64,000 nt of DNA from Pseudanabaena mucicola str. Chao 1806 (GTDB taxonomy: Bacteria > Cyanobacteriota > Cyanobacteriia > Pseudanabaenales > Pseudanabaenaceae), in NCBI RefSeq assembly GCF_030323025.1, contig NZ_CP097329.1, positions 2,139,001-2,203,000 on the forward strand. Direction: 5' to 3'. The notes beneath the pieces were generated by a model, which ran no database searches, was not told the origin of the DNA, and saw only the letters and a program-made list of their open reading frames with translations. Shown here in pieces: positions 45,410 to 54,608 of the stretch. Position 1 is the stretch's first letter. Every line of letters begins with the position of its first letter. A program made the translations under genes and the position numbers.

Positions 45410-46089
45410 TTGAGGAATTCTCCATTGCGTAAACGAACTTCGATGTCACGAGTATTAGCACCTTCGTTTAGCCAGAATGATGCAGCATCAATGCGATTTT
45501 TACCGCCAAGGAGAAATTTGCAATAGCTTTCACCCATGGAATAGCATTGAATCTCGATACAATCTAGTTCTTTGCTGACTAGATGCGTAAAAAATCCTGA
45601 AAACAAACCTGCGTACAAGTGGCAAACTGGTTTGCCGACATCACCCAGACTACGGGCGACGGCAGAGTCAAACACACTGATAAACATGAAGCCCTGCTTG
45701 CGATCGCTCATATCTACTTGCCAACGCCCCCATCCCTTAGAGGTGAATGGCCACCACCATGTTTCTAACAAGAAATGTAGATTAGTTTGACGAATGCTGC
45801 GACCAAAATCCTTTTCAAACCATTTTGTAAAAAATAGTGCATCTTGCAAGCCCCATTCACAGCCAATCGAGTACATAACTGCTGCTGAAGCATCGCCCAC
45901 CTCATCTTCTAGCCCTTCTTGAAGCCCAATGATAAAGTCTTCACTCGTGAATATATTTCTGAGTCCATTCCAATCCTCAATGATGCCTTTTCCCAGATTA
46001 GGCTGAAAAAAATCCTGTAAACTGTAATGATTATTTTTTCTTTTATGTTTGGATACAGCACTACTCGACTGATCTACAGCAGCAGTCAT
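45406..46089 (-). CDS. V4R-domain protein (slr0144-like)
   Basis: 227 residues. The C-terminal V4R region carries G-L-F-S-G-F-F-T-H-L-V-S-K-E-L and E-I-Q-C-Y-S-M-G-E-S-Y-C-K-F. V4R domains bind small molecules or tetrapyrroles in related bacteriochlorophyll proteins (BchJ). In Synechocystis the homologue belongs to a redox-responsive operon needed for full PSII activity. Confidence 0.8.
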   Translation of the reverse strand: MTAAVDQSSSAVSKHKRKNNHYSLQDFFQPNLGKGIIEDWNGLRNIFTSEDFIIGLQEGLEDEVGDASAAVMYSIGCEWGLQDALFFTKWFEKDFGRSIRQTNLHFLLETWWWPFTSKGWGRWQVDMSDRKQGFMFISVFDSAVARSLGDVGKPVCHLYAGLFSGFFTHLVSKELDCIEIQCYSMGESYCKFLLGGKNRIDAASFWLNEGANTRDIEVRLRNGEFLK

Positions 46090-46138
46090 AAATTTAATAC
46101 TCCTAATCCAAAAAAATTATTGAGACATTTAAGATGTC

Positions 46139-46219
46139 GGTAGTGCTGCAAAGTAATTTTTTTAGTAATTGTGTTGCGGGTGCTTCGCGCCCGCAACACA
46201 ATTACATTGCATGACTACC
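46139..46219. repeat. palindromic repeat, family C
   Basis: Copy of 17896 with one mismatch in the arm (GCGGGTGC versus GCGCCCGC), inserted between the V4R gene and the 2Fe-2S gene of the same cluster. Confidence 0.9.
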
Positions 46220-46324
46220 AAGATGCCGTCGGTAACTAGCAAATTAATTAGTGGCTTAGTTAGCATCTGTTGTTGGGGAAGTTTGGGACATTATTTGACC
46301 AATAAAACTTTTTTATTCAAAGTT

Positions 46325-46819
46325 TTACTCAAAAATATCAGTGCGTTTAGTGTTTGCCAATTGTTCGCCAACACTAAAGTTAGTATTTTCTAATTGACGT
46401 ACAACTGAGCGCGTAATTAGTTGTCCAACTTCTACTAACGTCTGACCTGTGATTGGACTAAGTAGTGCTTTTTCACAGCGTCGTCCAATTAGTGCCTTAA
46501 TATCTTGAATCGATTGAACATACGTACCTACAGGCAGTTCAACGACAACTCCCTCACCCATAACCTTTGCTTGGCAAGCAAGTCGTGAGTTCGGCTTACA
46601 AGTGGTAATAATTTCTAAAGTACGTTGCTCGTGTTTACCCATTAGGCTAAGTGAAGACATACCCTCTTGGATATAAACATGACAGGTTGCACACATGCCA
46701 CGCCCACCACATTCTTTTAAAATATTTAGCTCATCCCCCATTAATCCAGAAAGTAATGCACCATTTGTTGCAACATCTGCTGTCTGAGCAATAGGCTCGA
46801 TTCTTATGCGCTTAGCCAT
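46325..46819 (-). CDS. 2Fe-2S ferredoxin-like protein (slr0148-like)
   Basis: 164 residues. Cluster ligands C37, C43, C46 and C82 follow the C-x5-C-x2-C spacing of adrenodoxin-like or Isc-type ferredoxins rather than plant-type. The extra C-terminal 60 residues have no cysteines. It heads the V4R cluster; family C lies between it and the rest. Probable electron-transfer role in PSII assembly or repair by synteny. Confidence 0.82.
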   Translation of the reverse strand: MAKRIRIEPIAQTADVATNGALLSGLMGDELNILKECGGRGMCATCHVYIQEGMSSLSLMGKHEQRTLEIITTCKPNSRLACQAKVMGEGVVVELPVGTYVQSIQDIKALIGRRCEKALLSPITGQTLVEVGQLITRSVVRQLENTNFSVGEQLANTKRTDIFE

Positions 46820-47123
46820 TTTTTAGCTTGCCTCTGCAATGGTTCCCCTTAATACTAAAAGTTAGTTTAACCCATTTGAGGTGTTTAGCTTAGGGTACAT
46901 GCCGTTAAATAGCTTGAAATTGTTAAGAAATATAAAGTTTGCTTTTTTAGTCAGCGATATCATTTTACTAGATTACATTGTCTGATAAAACTACACCCAT
47001 TTCTGAATCTGAAGAAACTGCTCAGGGTGACAAGTGATTACATTTTGCTTAGGGTGAGATACAAGTCCATTGTGATCGACCTCAAATTCCTTCAGCCAAG
47101 TTGACTCTGGACAACGTGATTTC
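46820..47123. other. gene-free region
   Basis: About 300 bp with no repeat family or clear hairpin; contains the promoter of the leftward 2Fe-2S cluster and the 3' end of the next leftward gene. Confidence 0.5.
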
Positions 47124-47594
47124 CTAATTTGTTAGAACGACTTTGCCTTGATATTGGGCAGTAAAGCGAATGAGTTTGTTTGAGACGGATAAAAGTTCAT
47201 CTAACTTATACTCTTGTGTGTCAGTTTTCGCTGATACTTGCTTAGTATGGTTATCAGTAACTTTTACATGGTTGTTGGTAGCAGTTTCGTTATTTGGTAA
47301 TGATACAGATGGTGTAGGAGGTGTGTGGGGCTTAGTTGTGCTCGGCTTAGTTGCATTTGCCTGAGTTTGTGCACTTGTGCTTGAAGTTGAATTGGATATT
47401 GTATTGGTTTGTTTCCGACTTAAGTTTCTTAAATCAGATGCTGAATTACTAGATAAATTTGCAAATTTTCTTGGTCGAAAATTTGCAATGGGATTAGTAA
47501 AACTGCAGTTTTTGGATTGATCTGTTAATGAGGCTTTTGCTTTCGCTAGATTGGCATCCCAGTCCGAATTGGGAAAAGAATGCTGGGTTACCAA
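47124..47594 (-). CDS. probable secreted Ser/Thr-rich protein
   Basis: 156 residues from TTG at 47594, low-complexity Asn/Ser/Thr/Gln/Pro (about 50-115) with a more ordered end (Y-K-L-D-E-L-L through G-K-V-V-L-T-N). The frame is open to 47630, and the extra codons encode a hydrophobic signal-like stretch (I-V-C-F-S-L-L-L-G-L-V) but contain no ATG, GTG or TTG; only ATT or ATA could start it. Divergent from rbcR. Confidence 0.55.
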   Translation of the reverse strand: MVTQHSFPNSDWDANLAKAKASLTDQSKNCSFTNPIANFRPRKFANLSSNSASDLRNLSRKQTNTISNSTSSTSAQTQANATKPSTTKPHTPPTPSVSLPNNETATNNHVKVTDNHTKQVSAKTDTQEYKLDELLSVSNKLIRFTAQYQGKVVLTN

Positions 47595-47883
47595 ACCTAA
47601 TAGAAGCGAAAAGCATACAATGTGCTGTATTTATCTGTCTCGAGCAAATACTTGATTTTGGTGATGCCCCGTCTATAGCCAACTCAATCTATCGCTATCT
47701 GGTACATTTTCGACAACTTGCAGCACTCCTTGACCTAATGCTTGCTTTGTCCTACCTAATACGGAGTCTAATCCGTGAAATATGGGCATATACGGCAGTT
47801 TGTGAGGGCAAATTCCCACAAAATCCTGCCAAGTTAAAAAATCTTGAATTACCTCCCGACTCATCTTTTCTCACGCTGCTTCT

Positions 47884-48810
47884 ATGATCGACATACCGTT
47901 CACCCTAGACCAATTACGCATTCTCAAGGCGATCGCTGCTGAAGGTAGCTTTAAACGCGCCGCCGATAGTCTTTATGTGTCCCAGCCCGCTGTTAGCTTG
48001 CAAGTTCAACATCTAGAGCGACAGCTAGATGTACCTTTGTTTGATCGTGGGGGGCGAAGAGCACAGTTGACAGAGGCAGGACAGTTGCTACTTTCCTATG
48101 GCGATCGCATTTTAAGCCTTTGTCAGGAGACTTGCCGAGCCATTGATGATTTACAAAATCTCAATGGGGGCACACTTATTATAGGTGCTAGTCAAACGAC
48201 TGGAACCTATCTAATGCCACAGATGATTGGCTTATTTCGCAAGAAATACCCTGAAGTCTCGGTACAACTACATGTTCATTCGACAAGGCGAACAGCCTGG
48301 AGTGTTGCGAACGGACAGGTAGACTTGGCAATTATTGGTGGTGAAATTCCTGCGGATTTGCTAGATTCTTTAGAGGTTACACCCTATGCTGAGGATGAGC
48401 TGGCTCTCATTCTTCCAACTTCTCACCCATTGGCTCAGTTGGCAGCTTTACCCATAGATGAGCTATATAAAATGCAATTTATTACCCTCGATTCACAATC
48501 GACTATTCGTAAAGCAATTGATCGTGTCTTACTAGATAGTGGGGTTGATCCAAGACAACTAGAGATCGTGATGGAGTTAAATTCGATTGAGGCAATTAAA
48601 AACGCCGTGCAGGCTGGGTTAGGAGCAGCATTTTTGTCGGTAACAGCGATTGAAAAAGAGTTGCAAATGGGGGCTTTAAAGCAAATGCGGATTGATGGGG
48701 TGGTGATCAATCGGATGCTCTTACAAATTCGGAATCCAAATCGTTATCGCTCTAAGGCAACGGAAGCGTTTTGTAACGAAGTCTTACCAATATTCCGAGA
48801 CAAAGCATAA
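47884..48810 (+). CDS. rbcR: LysR-type regulator RbcR
   Basis: 308 residues: HTH ([13 protein letters not shown], residues about 24-40) and effector domain with [13 protein letters not shown], typical of RbcR/CbbR/NdhR. Regulates Calvin-cycle and carbon-acquisition genes in response to C3/C2 metabolites. No rbc operon lies in this window, but CP12, a Calvin-cycle brake, is 2.8 kb downstream. Confidence 0.88.
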   Translation: MIDIPFTLDQLRILKAIAAEGSFKRAADSLYVSQPAVSLQVQHLERQLDVPLFDRGGRRAQLTEAGQLLLSYGDRILSLCQETCRAIDDLQNLNGGTLIIGASQTTGTYLMPQMIGLFRKKYPEVSVQLHVHSTRRTAWSVANGQVDLAIIGGEIPADLLDSLEVTPYAEDELALILPTSHPLAQLAALPIDELYKMQFITLDSQSTIRKAIDRVLLDSGVDPRQLEIVMELNSIEAIKNAVQAGLGAAFLSVTAIEKELQMGALKQMRIDGVVINRMLLQIRNPNRYRSKATEAFCNEVLPIFRDKA

Positions 48811-48911
48811 GTCAAAGCAGTGAAACGCTTCTTTGGCTTAATAGCGCTTACATTAAAATAGTAATCCCAACATAGTTTTTCATTTTTACTTTTTATTTTT
48901 TACTTGTCACC

Positions 48912-49961
48912 ATGAGCTACTTCCGCCCCGCTATTGATGCAATGACTGGCTATATTCCTGGGGAACAGCCCAAGTCGGGGATCAAAGTTATCAAACTGAA
49001 TACTAACGAGAATCCCTATCCGCCATCGCCTAAAGCGATCGCTGCTTTGCAAACTATTGATGGAGACTCTTTACGACGCTATCCCGATCCGTTTGCCCAT
49101 GAATTTTGTCAAGCGGTAAGTGAAGCTCTTGGTGTACCTAAGGATTGGATAATCGTTGGTAATGGCAGCGATGATGTTTTAAATATTTTGATCAGGGCTT
49201 GTGCCGAAGGACGCGATCGCAAAGTGGTTTATCCAATGCCAACCTATGTGCTTTACCGTACCCTCGCCGCAATGCAACCATCGGAGACTGTAGAAGTGCC
49301 CTATGGAGAGAATTTTGAATTACCTATTGAGCAACTCGTCGCTGCCAATGGTGCGGTGACTTTTATTGCATCTCCCAACAGTCCATCAGGTCATGCCGTA
49401 CCTCTTGAAGATTTACGCAAATTGGCGCAGCAGGTCTCAGGAATTGTGGCGATCGACGAAGCCTATGTTGATTTTGCAGAATATTCAGCTTTGCCACTGG
49501 TGCAGGAATTTGACAACGTGATCATATTACGCACCTTATCGAAAGGCTATTCCTTAGCAGGTTTGCGTTTAGGCTTTGGTATCGCTAATCCCCAACTTTT
49601 GTCAGGACTCTTTAAGGTTAAAGATAGCTATAACATCGATGCAGTAGCGATCGCTGTGGGCACTGCGGCAATGCGCGACCAAGAATACAAAGATGCAAAT
49701 GCCAATAAGGTCAAAACTTCGCGATCGCGTCTCATCGACGACCTCAAAAATATTGGCTACACAGTCCCAAGGTCTTACGGTAATTTTGTCATCGCTACTC
49801 CTCCTAGGAGTAATGCCGAAGAGATTTATTTAAAACTAAAAGAATCTGGCATTTTAGTACGCTATTTCAATCAAGCAGGGCTAGCTGATAAATTGCGAAT
49901 TACAGTGGGTACTGACGAGCAAAATCAAGCCCTGTACGATCAACTGACTTTAATTGGCTAA
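48912..49961 (+). CDS. hisC: histidinol-phosphate aminotransferase
   Basis: PLP enzyme of histidine synthesis. 349 residues. Schiff-base lysine K211 in T-L-S-K-G-Y-S, I-D-E-A-Y-V-D-F and the N-E-N-P-Y-P-P-S start are present. ATG 48912. Other aromatic aminotransferase activity is possible, but length and motifs suit HisC. Confidence 0.93.
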   Translation: MSYFRPAIDAMTGYIPGEQPKSGIKVIKLNTNENPYPPSPKAIAALQTIDGDSLRRYPDPFAHEFCQAVSEALGVPKDWIIVGNGSDDVLNILIRACAEGRDRKVVYPMPTYVLYRTLAAMQPSETVEVPYGENFELPIEQLVAANGAVTFIASPNSPSGHAVPLEDLRKLAQQVSGIVAIDEAYVDFAEYSALPLVQEFDNVIILRTLSKGYSLAGLRLGFGIANPQLLSGLFKVKDSYNIDAVAIAVGTAAMRDQEYKDANANKVKTSRSRLIDDLKNIGYTVPRSYGNFVIATPPRSNAEEIYLKLKESGILVRYFNQAGLADKLRITVGTDEQNQALYDQLTLIG

Positions 49962-49965
49962 AAGA

Positions 49966-50038
49966 TGGAGAATAGGAGGCTCGAACCCCTGACCTCTGCG
50001 GTGCGATCGCAGCACTCTACCAACTGAGCTAATTCCCC
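49966..50038 (-). tRNA. tRNA-Ala (CGC)
   Basis: 73-nt cloverleaf on the minus strand: acceptor GGGGAAT/ATTCTCC, D-arm GCTCAGTTGGTAGAGT, anticodon arm CTGCG-ATCGCAC-CGCAG with anticodon CGC at 34-36 and T33, T-arm AGGGG-TTCGAGC-CTCCT. No encoded CCA. A HIP1 octamer (GCGATCGC) overlaps the anticodon arm. Confidence 0.93.
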
Positions 50039-50141
50039 AATAAGCTATATATAGCATATTTTCAACAACAAGGTCGTACTCAGAGCACCTTGTTACTTGC
50101 TGACAGAAACAGGCGATCGTGACTCACTAAGCATTAAAAAC

Positions 50142-50286
50142 AAGCGAGTTTGGGATAATTTGAAACAGGCTTTGAGAGGGGGGCGTAGCAATCCTCCTCT
50201 CAAATCCCAAAAGTAAAAGCATTGCTAAGCAATGCTTTTACTTTTGGGATTTTTAAATTTGCCAGCTTAACCCGAACTGACGTTAA
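50142..50286. repeat. double-hairpin repeat, family D
   Basis: Copy with partly decayed 5' end (CAAGCGAGTTTGGGA) and intact 3' hairpin and ACGTTA end. The flanking 50287-50604 has no gene or clear element. Confidence 0.88.
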
Positions 50287-50604
50287 CTAGAAATGGCAAA
50301 AACCCAAACAATAAGGAAGTCAAATGCTTTTGAAAAATATATTTCAAAGTAAGCTTAGAAATATATCAATGAAATATGTCGATTAATTACTCGCATCTCA
50401 AATCTCCATGACTTTGTCGTTTCTTTGATTACTTTTCGAGATGATCGTAGCTCAAATATTTAGCTTAACAATAGTGAAAAATTTTGCGATCAGCAACTTT
50501 GTCTAAAATATGAAATAGCTCATGCTATTGAGATTAGGTTGATTGGCACGAAGCGCTCACCGACCACTAAAATTATCATCTAGTCAACTTGGCAAGCATT
50601 TACT

Positions 50605-51504
50605 ATGAACTCAGGCACCACCAGTAATGAATCAACATTTCAGAAAATCATTCGTCTCTTGCGCTGGCATAAACCTGCAGGCAGACTGATTTTGATGTTG
50701 CCTGCGCTATGGGCAACGGTAGCGGCTGCTAAATCAATTCATCAATTACCTCCCTTCGATCTATTAGTCGTAGTCATCCTTGGCAGCTTGGCAACCAGCG
50801 CCGCAGGTTGTGTCATAAATGACCTCTGGGATCGAGATATTGATCCACAGGTTGATCGCACTAAAAGTCGTCCCCTTGCCGAGCGATCGCTATCGATTCA
50901 AGTGGGGATTGCTATCCTGTTCGTCTCAGGACTATGTGCATTTTTACTATCAACTTATTTAAATCCCCTCAGTTTTGGACTTTGCTTTGCTGCCGTACCT
51001 GTAATTGCAATCTATCCTGCCTGCAAGCGCTTTTTCCCTGTACCTCAATTAGTGCTGTCGATCGCTTGGGGATTTAGCGTACTAATCCCCTGGAGCGCTG
51101 TTACAGGTGGTCTTGATCGCTATGCTTGGGAATTATGGTTAGCAGTTATTACATGGACGATGGGCTTTGATACGATCTATGCCATGAGCGATCGCGAAGA
51201 TGACCTCAAGGTTGGAGTTAATTCTAGTGCGCTCTTTTTTGGAAGATATGTAACATTTGCGATCGCCATATTTTTGTCAATTACTCTCGGAAGCTTGCTT
51301 TGGCTAGGATGGGACGTGCAACTGGGTCACACACATTACTTAGCTTGCTTGATGGCAGGAGTAATATGGATATGGCAATATAAAAGACTAAGCCAAGCTG
51401 AAATTCCTACTGAGTTATACCAAAAAGCGTTTGGTCAAAACGTATGGATCGGCTTTATCATATTAGCGGGAATGATTCCATCCACTCTAAGGATTATTGG
51501 CTAA
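50605..51504 (+). CDS. UbiA-family 4-hydroxybenzoate prenyltransferase
   Basis: 299 residues, about eight membrane helices. Both aspartate motifs are present: N-D-L-W-D-R-D-I-D (72-80) and D-T-I-Y-A-M-S-D-R-E-D-D (188-199). In cyanobacteria the Slr0926-type enzyme prenylates 4-hydroxybenzoate for plastoquinone. Homogentisate or chlorophyll prenyl transfer are the alternatives. Confidence 0.88.
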   Translation: MNSGTTSNESTFQKIIRLLRWHKPAGRLILMLPALWATVAAAKSIHQLPPFDLLVVVILGSLATSAAGCVINDLWDRDIDPQVDRTKSRPLAERSLSIQVGIAILFVSGLCAFLLSTYLNPLSFGLCFAAVPVIAIYPACKRFFPVPQLVLSIAWGFSVLIPWSAVTGGLDRYAWELWLAVITWTMGFDTIYAMSDREDDLKVGVNSSALFFGRYVTFAIAIFLSITLGSLLWLGWDVQLGHTHYLACLMAGVIWIWQYKRLSQAEIPTELYQKAFGQNVWIGFIILAGMIPSTLRIIG

Positions 51505-51620
51505 CTCTCTAAACTATGGTAGAGCTATTGCGGTGTAATTTTCCTACTCCTGACGTATGATGGCTAGCAAGCCTTAAGTCTGTTAGGATCTAGATTATAA
51601 ATAGTTAGAGTAAAAAATAA

Positions 51621-51842
51621 ATGAGCAATATTAAAGAAAAAATTCTAGAAGAAGTCCAACAAGCCAGAGAAACCTGCGAAATTAGCGGTGCTGGTTCTCA
51701 GGAATGTGCTGCTGCTTGGGATGCAGTAGAAGAGTTACAAGCTGAAGCATCGCACCAAAAGCAAGACAAGCCTAAAAACTCCCTTGAAATTTATTGCGAT
51801 GACAATCCTGATGCTGTCGAGTGTCGTTTGTACGAAGACTAA
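51621..51842 (+). CDS. CP12 regulatory protein
   Basis: 73 residues. Cysteine pairs C19/C29 and C59/C68 and the conserved A-W-D-A-V-E-E-L (32-39) are intact. CP12 links GAPDH and phosphoribulokinase into an inactive complex in the dark through disulfides reduced by thioredoxin. Standard cyanobacterial length. Confidence 0.95.
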   Translation: MSNIKEKILEEVQQARETCEISGAGSQECAAAWDAVEELQAEASHQKQDKPKNSLEIYCDDNPDAVECRLYED

Positions 51843-51868
51843 TCATCTCAGCATATCTCTTTTTTTAC

Positions 51869-51979
51869 ATCCGTTTGAGTAAAGCTTGCAAACCCTCTCT
51901 CAAAGTCCAAAAATAAAAGCATTGCTAAGCAATGCTTTTATTTTTGGACTTTTTAAATTTGCCCGCTTAACCCGAACTG
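51869..51979. repeat. truncated repeat, family D
   Basis: Only the 3' hairpin and CCCGAACTG end survive; its 3' end touches the next family C element. Confidence 0.85.
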
Positions 51980-52060
51980 GGTAGTCGTGCAATGTAATTG
52001 TGTTGCGGGCGCGAAGCGCCCGCAACACAATTACTAAAAAAATTACTTTGCAGAACTACC
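51980..52060. repeat. palindromic repeat, family C (reverse)
   Basis: GGTAGTCGTGCAATG... to ...CAGAACTACC, joined end-to-end to the truncated family D copy. Confidence 0.9.
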
Positions 52061-52116
52061 CAAAATTTAAATTAAATGGAGTGCTTTATATGGCATTTAC
52101 CAATCTGGTGAAGTAC

Positions 52117-52151
52117 AGGTTTGTTTCCCCGCCAAAGGCGAAAACAAACCT
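52117..52151. terminator. hairpin downstream of sppA
   Basis: AGGTTTGTTT / AAACAAACCT with an inner CGCC/GGCG; possible leftward terminator. Confidence 0.5.
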
Positions 52152-52194
52152 ATAACTCGCTTGCTTGAAAAACGCGATACTCCTTTTAATTAAT

Positions 52195-53001
52195 TTATTG
52201 CCACATCCAAAGGGGCATTCCACTTGTTTCTGTCTCAAATTGCAAACGGGCGATCGCACTTTCTGAGCCGTTAGGCAAAAATTTACTAGCAAAGGTTTTA
52301 GGAGGCTTGATTGTAAATACCTTGGTGTTTTTAGGATCAAGTCCAGCTAGTTCCGATACCCAGACTCTAGCATCTTCTTCAGTGCCAAGGCGATCGACTA
52401 AGCCAAGGCTAAGAGCCTGCTCACCTGTAAATACTCGCCCATCGGCAAAGGAACGCACGGTAGCAGGGCTAAGTTTGCGACCTTCAGCAACGGTTTCCAC
52501 AAATTGGAGATAGCTAGAATCAATTAGTGATTGGAGGATTTCTCTCTCTTCTTCAGTGATATCTCGATCAAAGGAGAGAATATCTTTATAAGCTCCTGAT
52601 TTAATTACTTTAAAGGAAATGCCAATTTTATCGAGTAACTTTTCGATGTTATTACCACGCAAAATTACGCCAATACTGCCCGTAATTGTTCCAGGATTAG
52701 ACACAATGTAATCTGCACCAACACCGATATATACGCCACCACTAGCAGAAATATTACCAAAACTGGCGACTACTTTGATATTAGCCCTTTCTCTGAGGCG
52801 TTTGAGAGCTATATAGATTTCTTGAGAATCGCCGACGGTTCCTCCAGGGCTATCAATGCGAAGTAGGAGCGCAGGAAATTTGTTTTCTTCAACAAATTCA
52901 ATGGCTTCAAGTACACGAGTTCGGGTACTTGCACCGATCGCTCCCGTAATTTCAATGCGTGCAATTTTTTTACGAAATTTGCGTTTGAGAAAGCCGAACA
53001 T
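52195..53001 (-). CDS. sppA: signal peptide peptidase SppA (short type)
   Basis: 268 residues. Ser nucleophile S87 in N-I-S-A-S-G-G and general base K139 in S-G-A-Y-K-D fit the Ser/Lys dyad of SppA36-type peptidases. D-S-P-G-G-T oxyanion motif near 50. No obvious N-terminal membrane helix, so it may be peripheral. In cyanobacteria SppA homologues have been tied to phycobilisome or light acclimation. Confidence 0.92.
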   Translation of the reverse strand: MFGFLKRKFRKKIARIEITGAIGASTRTRVLEAIEFVEENKFPALLLRIDSPGGTVGDSQEIYIALKRLRERANIKVVASFGNISASGGVYIGVGADYIVSNPGTITGSIGVILRGNNIEKLLDKIGISFKVIKSGAYKDILSFDRDITEEEREILQSLIDSSYLQFVETVAEGRKLSPATVRSFADGRVFTGEQALSLGLVDRLGTEEDARVWVSELAGLDPKNTKVFTIKPPKTFASKFLPNGSESAIARLQFETETSGMPLWMWQ

Positions 53002-53246
53002 TCAGTTATGGATCTTAAAATTATTATTTGTGTAAAGGGACGATGCCAAGCATTATCCCTTCACACTATATTAGCGATTTAACGCGAATGGTTGATTACC
53101 CTTGATTTCAGTCATTAAATGTAGTTGAAGCTACAAAATTATTCTTTTTGGGGACATTTGGGTTTTGATAATTGTGAAAACCTTTGATGATAAAGCGGTA
53201 TCCTGAGTATATCCATCTAAACATTTCGTAACATAATAAACCGCAA

Positions 53247-54608
53247 ATGCACGAGACCGACTTGCATAGCAGCCTTCTGTCAGGAGGCAATTACCGTAGA
53301 CTCAAGACAATCCTAGTACTCATCACTGTTTATGGATTGACAATTGGTTTGCATTTTGCCCCTTGGTGGCGTTGGGTGCTACTAGGCTTTTTTGGGATTC
53401 ATGCATTACGGTTAATTTTTGCGCCCCCTTTACCTGCGATCGCTCCTAATCCTGAAATTAATTATCAAAATGAGCGATCCGCCGAACTGCCATTTTTCTC
53501 TCTATTAGCTTCGGCAAAAAATGAGGAAGCAGTAATTGGTAATTTAGTAAAAAATCTTTGTCAGATTGACTATCCCAGCGATCGCTTTGAAGTATGGATC
53601 GTTGATGATAATAGTAGTGACCGCACTTCCGAAGTACTCGCCCTACTCAAAACTAAATATCCACAACTCAAAACCCTCCGTCGTGGTGATGAGGCGCAGG
53701 GGGGTAAATCAGGGGCTTTAAATCAAGTGTTAGCTCTGACTAAAGGCGATATTATTGGTGTTTTTGATGCCGACGCTCAAGTACCGACGGATGTGTTGCG
53801 ATCACTCATACCAGTATTCCAACAGTCAAAAATTGGGGCAGTGCAATTAAGAAAGGCGATCGCTAATGCAAAGGATAACTGGTGGACAGCAGGACAATCG
53901 GCGGAAATGGCGCTAGATTTGTGCTTACAGGACTTGCGCGTACGTGTTGGCGGCATCGGTGAGCTGCGCGGGAATGGTCAATTTGTGCGTCGTAATGCCC
54001 TCGATGATTGTGGCGGTTGGAATGAGCAGACTATTACCGATGATCTTGATCTCACTATCCGTCTGCATCTATGCCAATGGGACATCGCCTGTTTATATTT
54101 TCCTGCGGTGCAAGAAGAAGGAGTCTTAACCTTGAAACAACTCTGGCATCAGCGCAACCGTTGGGCAGAAGGAGGATTTCAGCGCTATCTTGACTATGGA
54201 AATCTCTTGCTCAGTGGCAAAATGGGATTCTGGAAAACTTTTGATGGTTCTCTATTTTATATAAATCAATATTTACTGACTGTTGCCTTCATTCCCGATA
54301 CAATCGCGGCGATCGCCCTAAAGCATAATCCGATGTTACCCCCTATTGCAGGATTCTCGCTTGTCCTCACTGCTGTGACAATGTCGGTCGGATTACGTCG
54401 TTCCTATCATGTTTCATGGATTAAAGCGTTCGTGCAAACGGCTTCGGCAATGATCTATATGTTGCACTGGATTCCTGTGATTGCTAGCGTCACCTTGCGG
54501 ATGTGCGTCCAGCCAAAGCTTCTCAAATGGGTAAAAACTCAACATCAAGGTGCTGGCAATACTTTACTCGAGGACATCGAATTGCAAGAGGTAAATAATA
54601 ATGCCTGA
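53247..54608 (+). CDS. processive family 2 glycosyltransferase
   Basis: 453 residues. Two N-terminal membrane helices (about 20-58), catalytic domain with V-D-D-N-S-S-D (119-125), D-A-D (174-176), D-D-L-D and the Q-R-N-R-W (about 300) of processive GT2 enzymes, then C-terminal helices. Could make an exopolysaccharide or transfer sugar to a lipid. The stop overlaps the next start by 8 bp, so the oxidoreductase is co-translated. Confidence 0.87.
   Translation: MHETDLHSSLLSGGNYRRLKTILVLITVYGLTIGLHFAPWWRWVLLGFFGIHALRLIFAPPLPAIAPNPEINYQNERSAELPFFSLLASAKNEEAVIGNLVKNLCQIDYPSDRFEVWIVDDNSSDRTSEVLALLKTKYPQLKTLRRGDEAQGGKSGALNQVLALTKGDIIGVFDADAQVPTDVLRSLIPVFQQSKIGAVQLRKAIANAKDNWWTAGQSAEMALDLCLQDLRVRVGGIGELRGNGQFVRRNALDDCGGWNEQTITDDLDLTIRLHLCQWDIACLYFPAVQEEGVLTLKQLWHQRNRWAEGGFQRYLDYGNLLLSGKMGFWKTFDGSLFYINQYLLTVAFIPDTIAAIALKHNPMLPPIAGFSLVLTAVTMSVGLRRSYHVSWIKAFVQTASAMIYMLHWIPVIASVTLRMCVQPKLLKWVKTQHQGAGNTLLEDIELQEVNNNA

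Noticed and set aside
47528-47887. 119-codon rightward frame upstream of rbcR
   Set aside because: Overlaps the leftward Ser/Thr-rich gene start and its promoter; no recognisable domain and ends inside the rbcR start. Probably chance.
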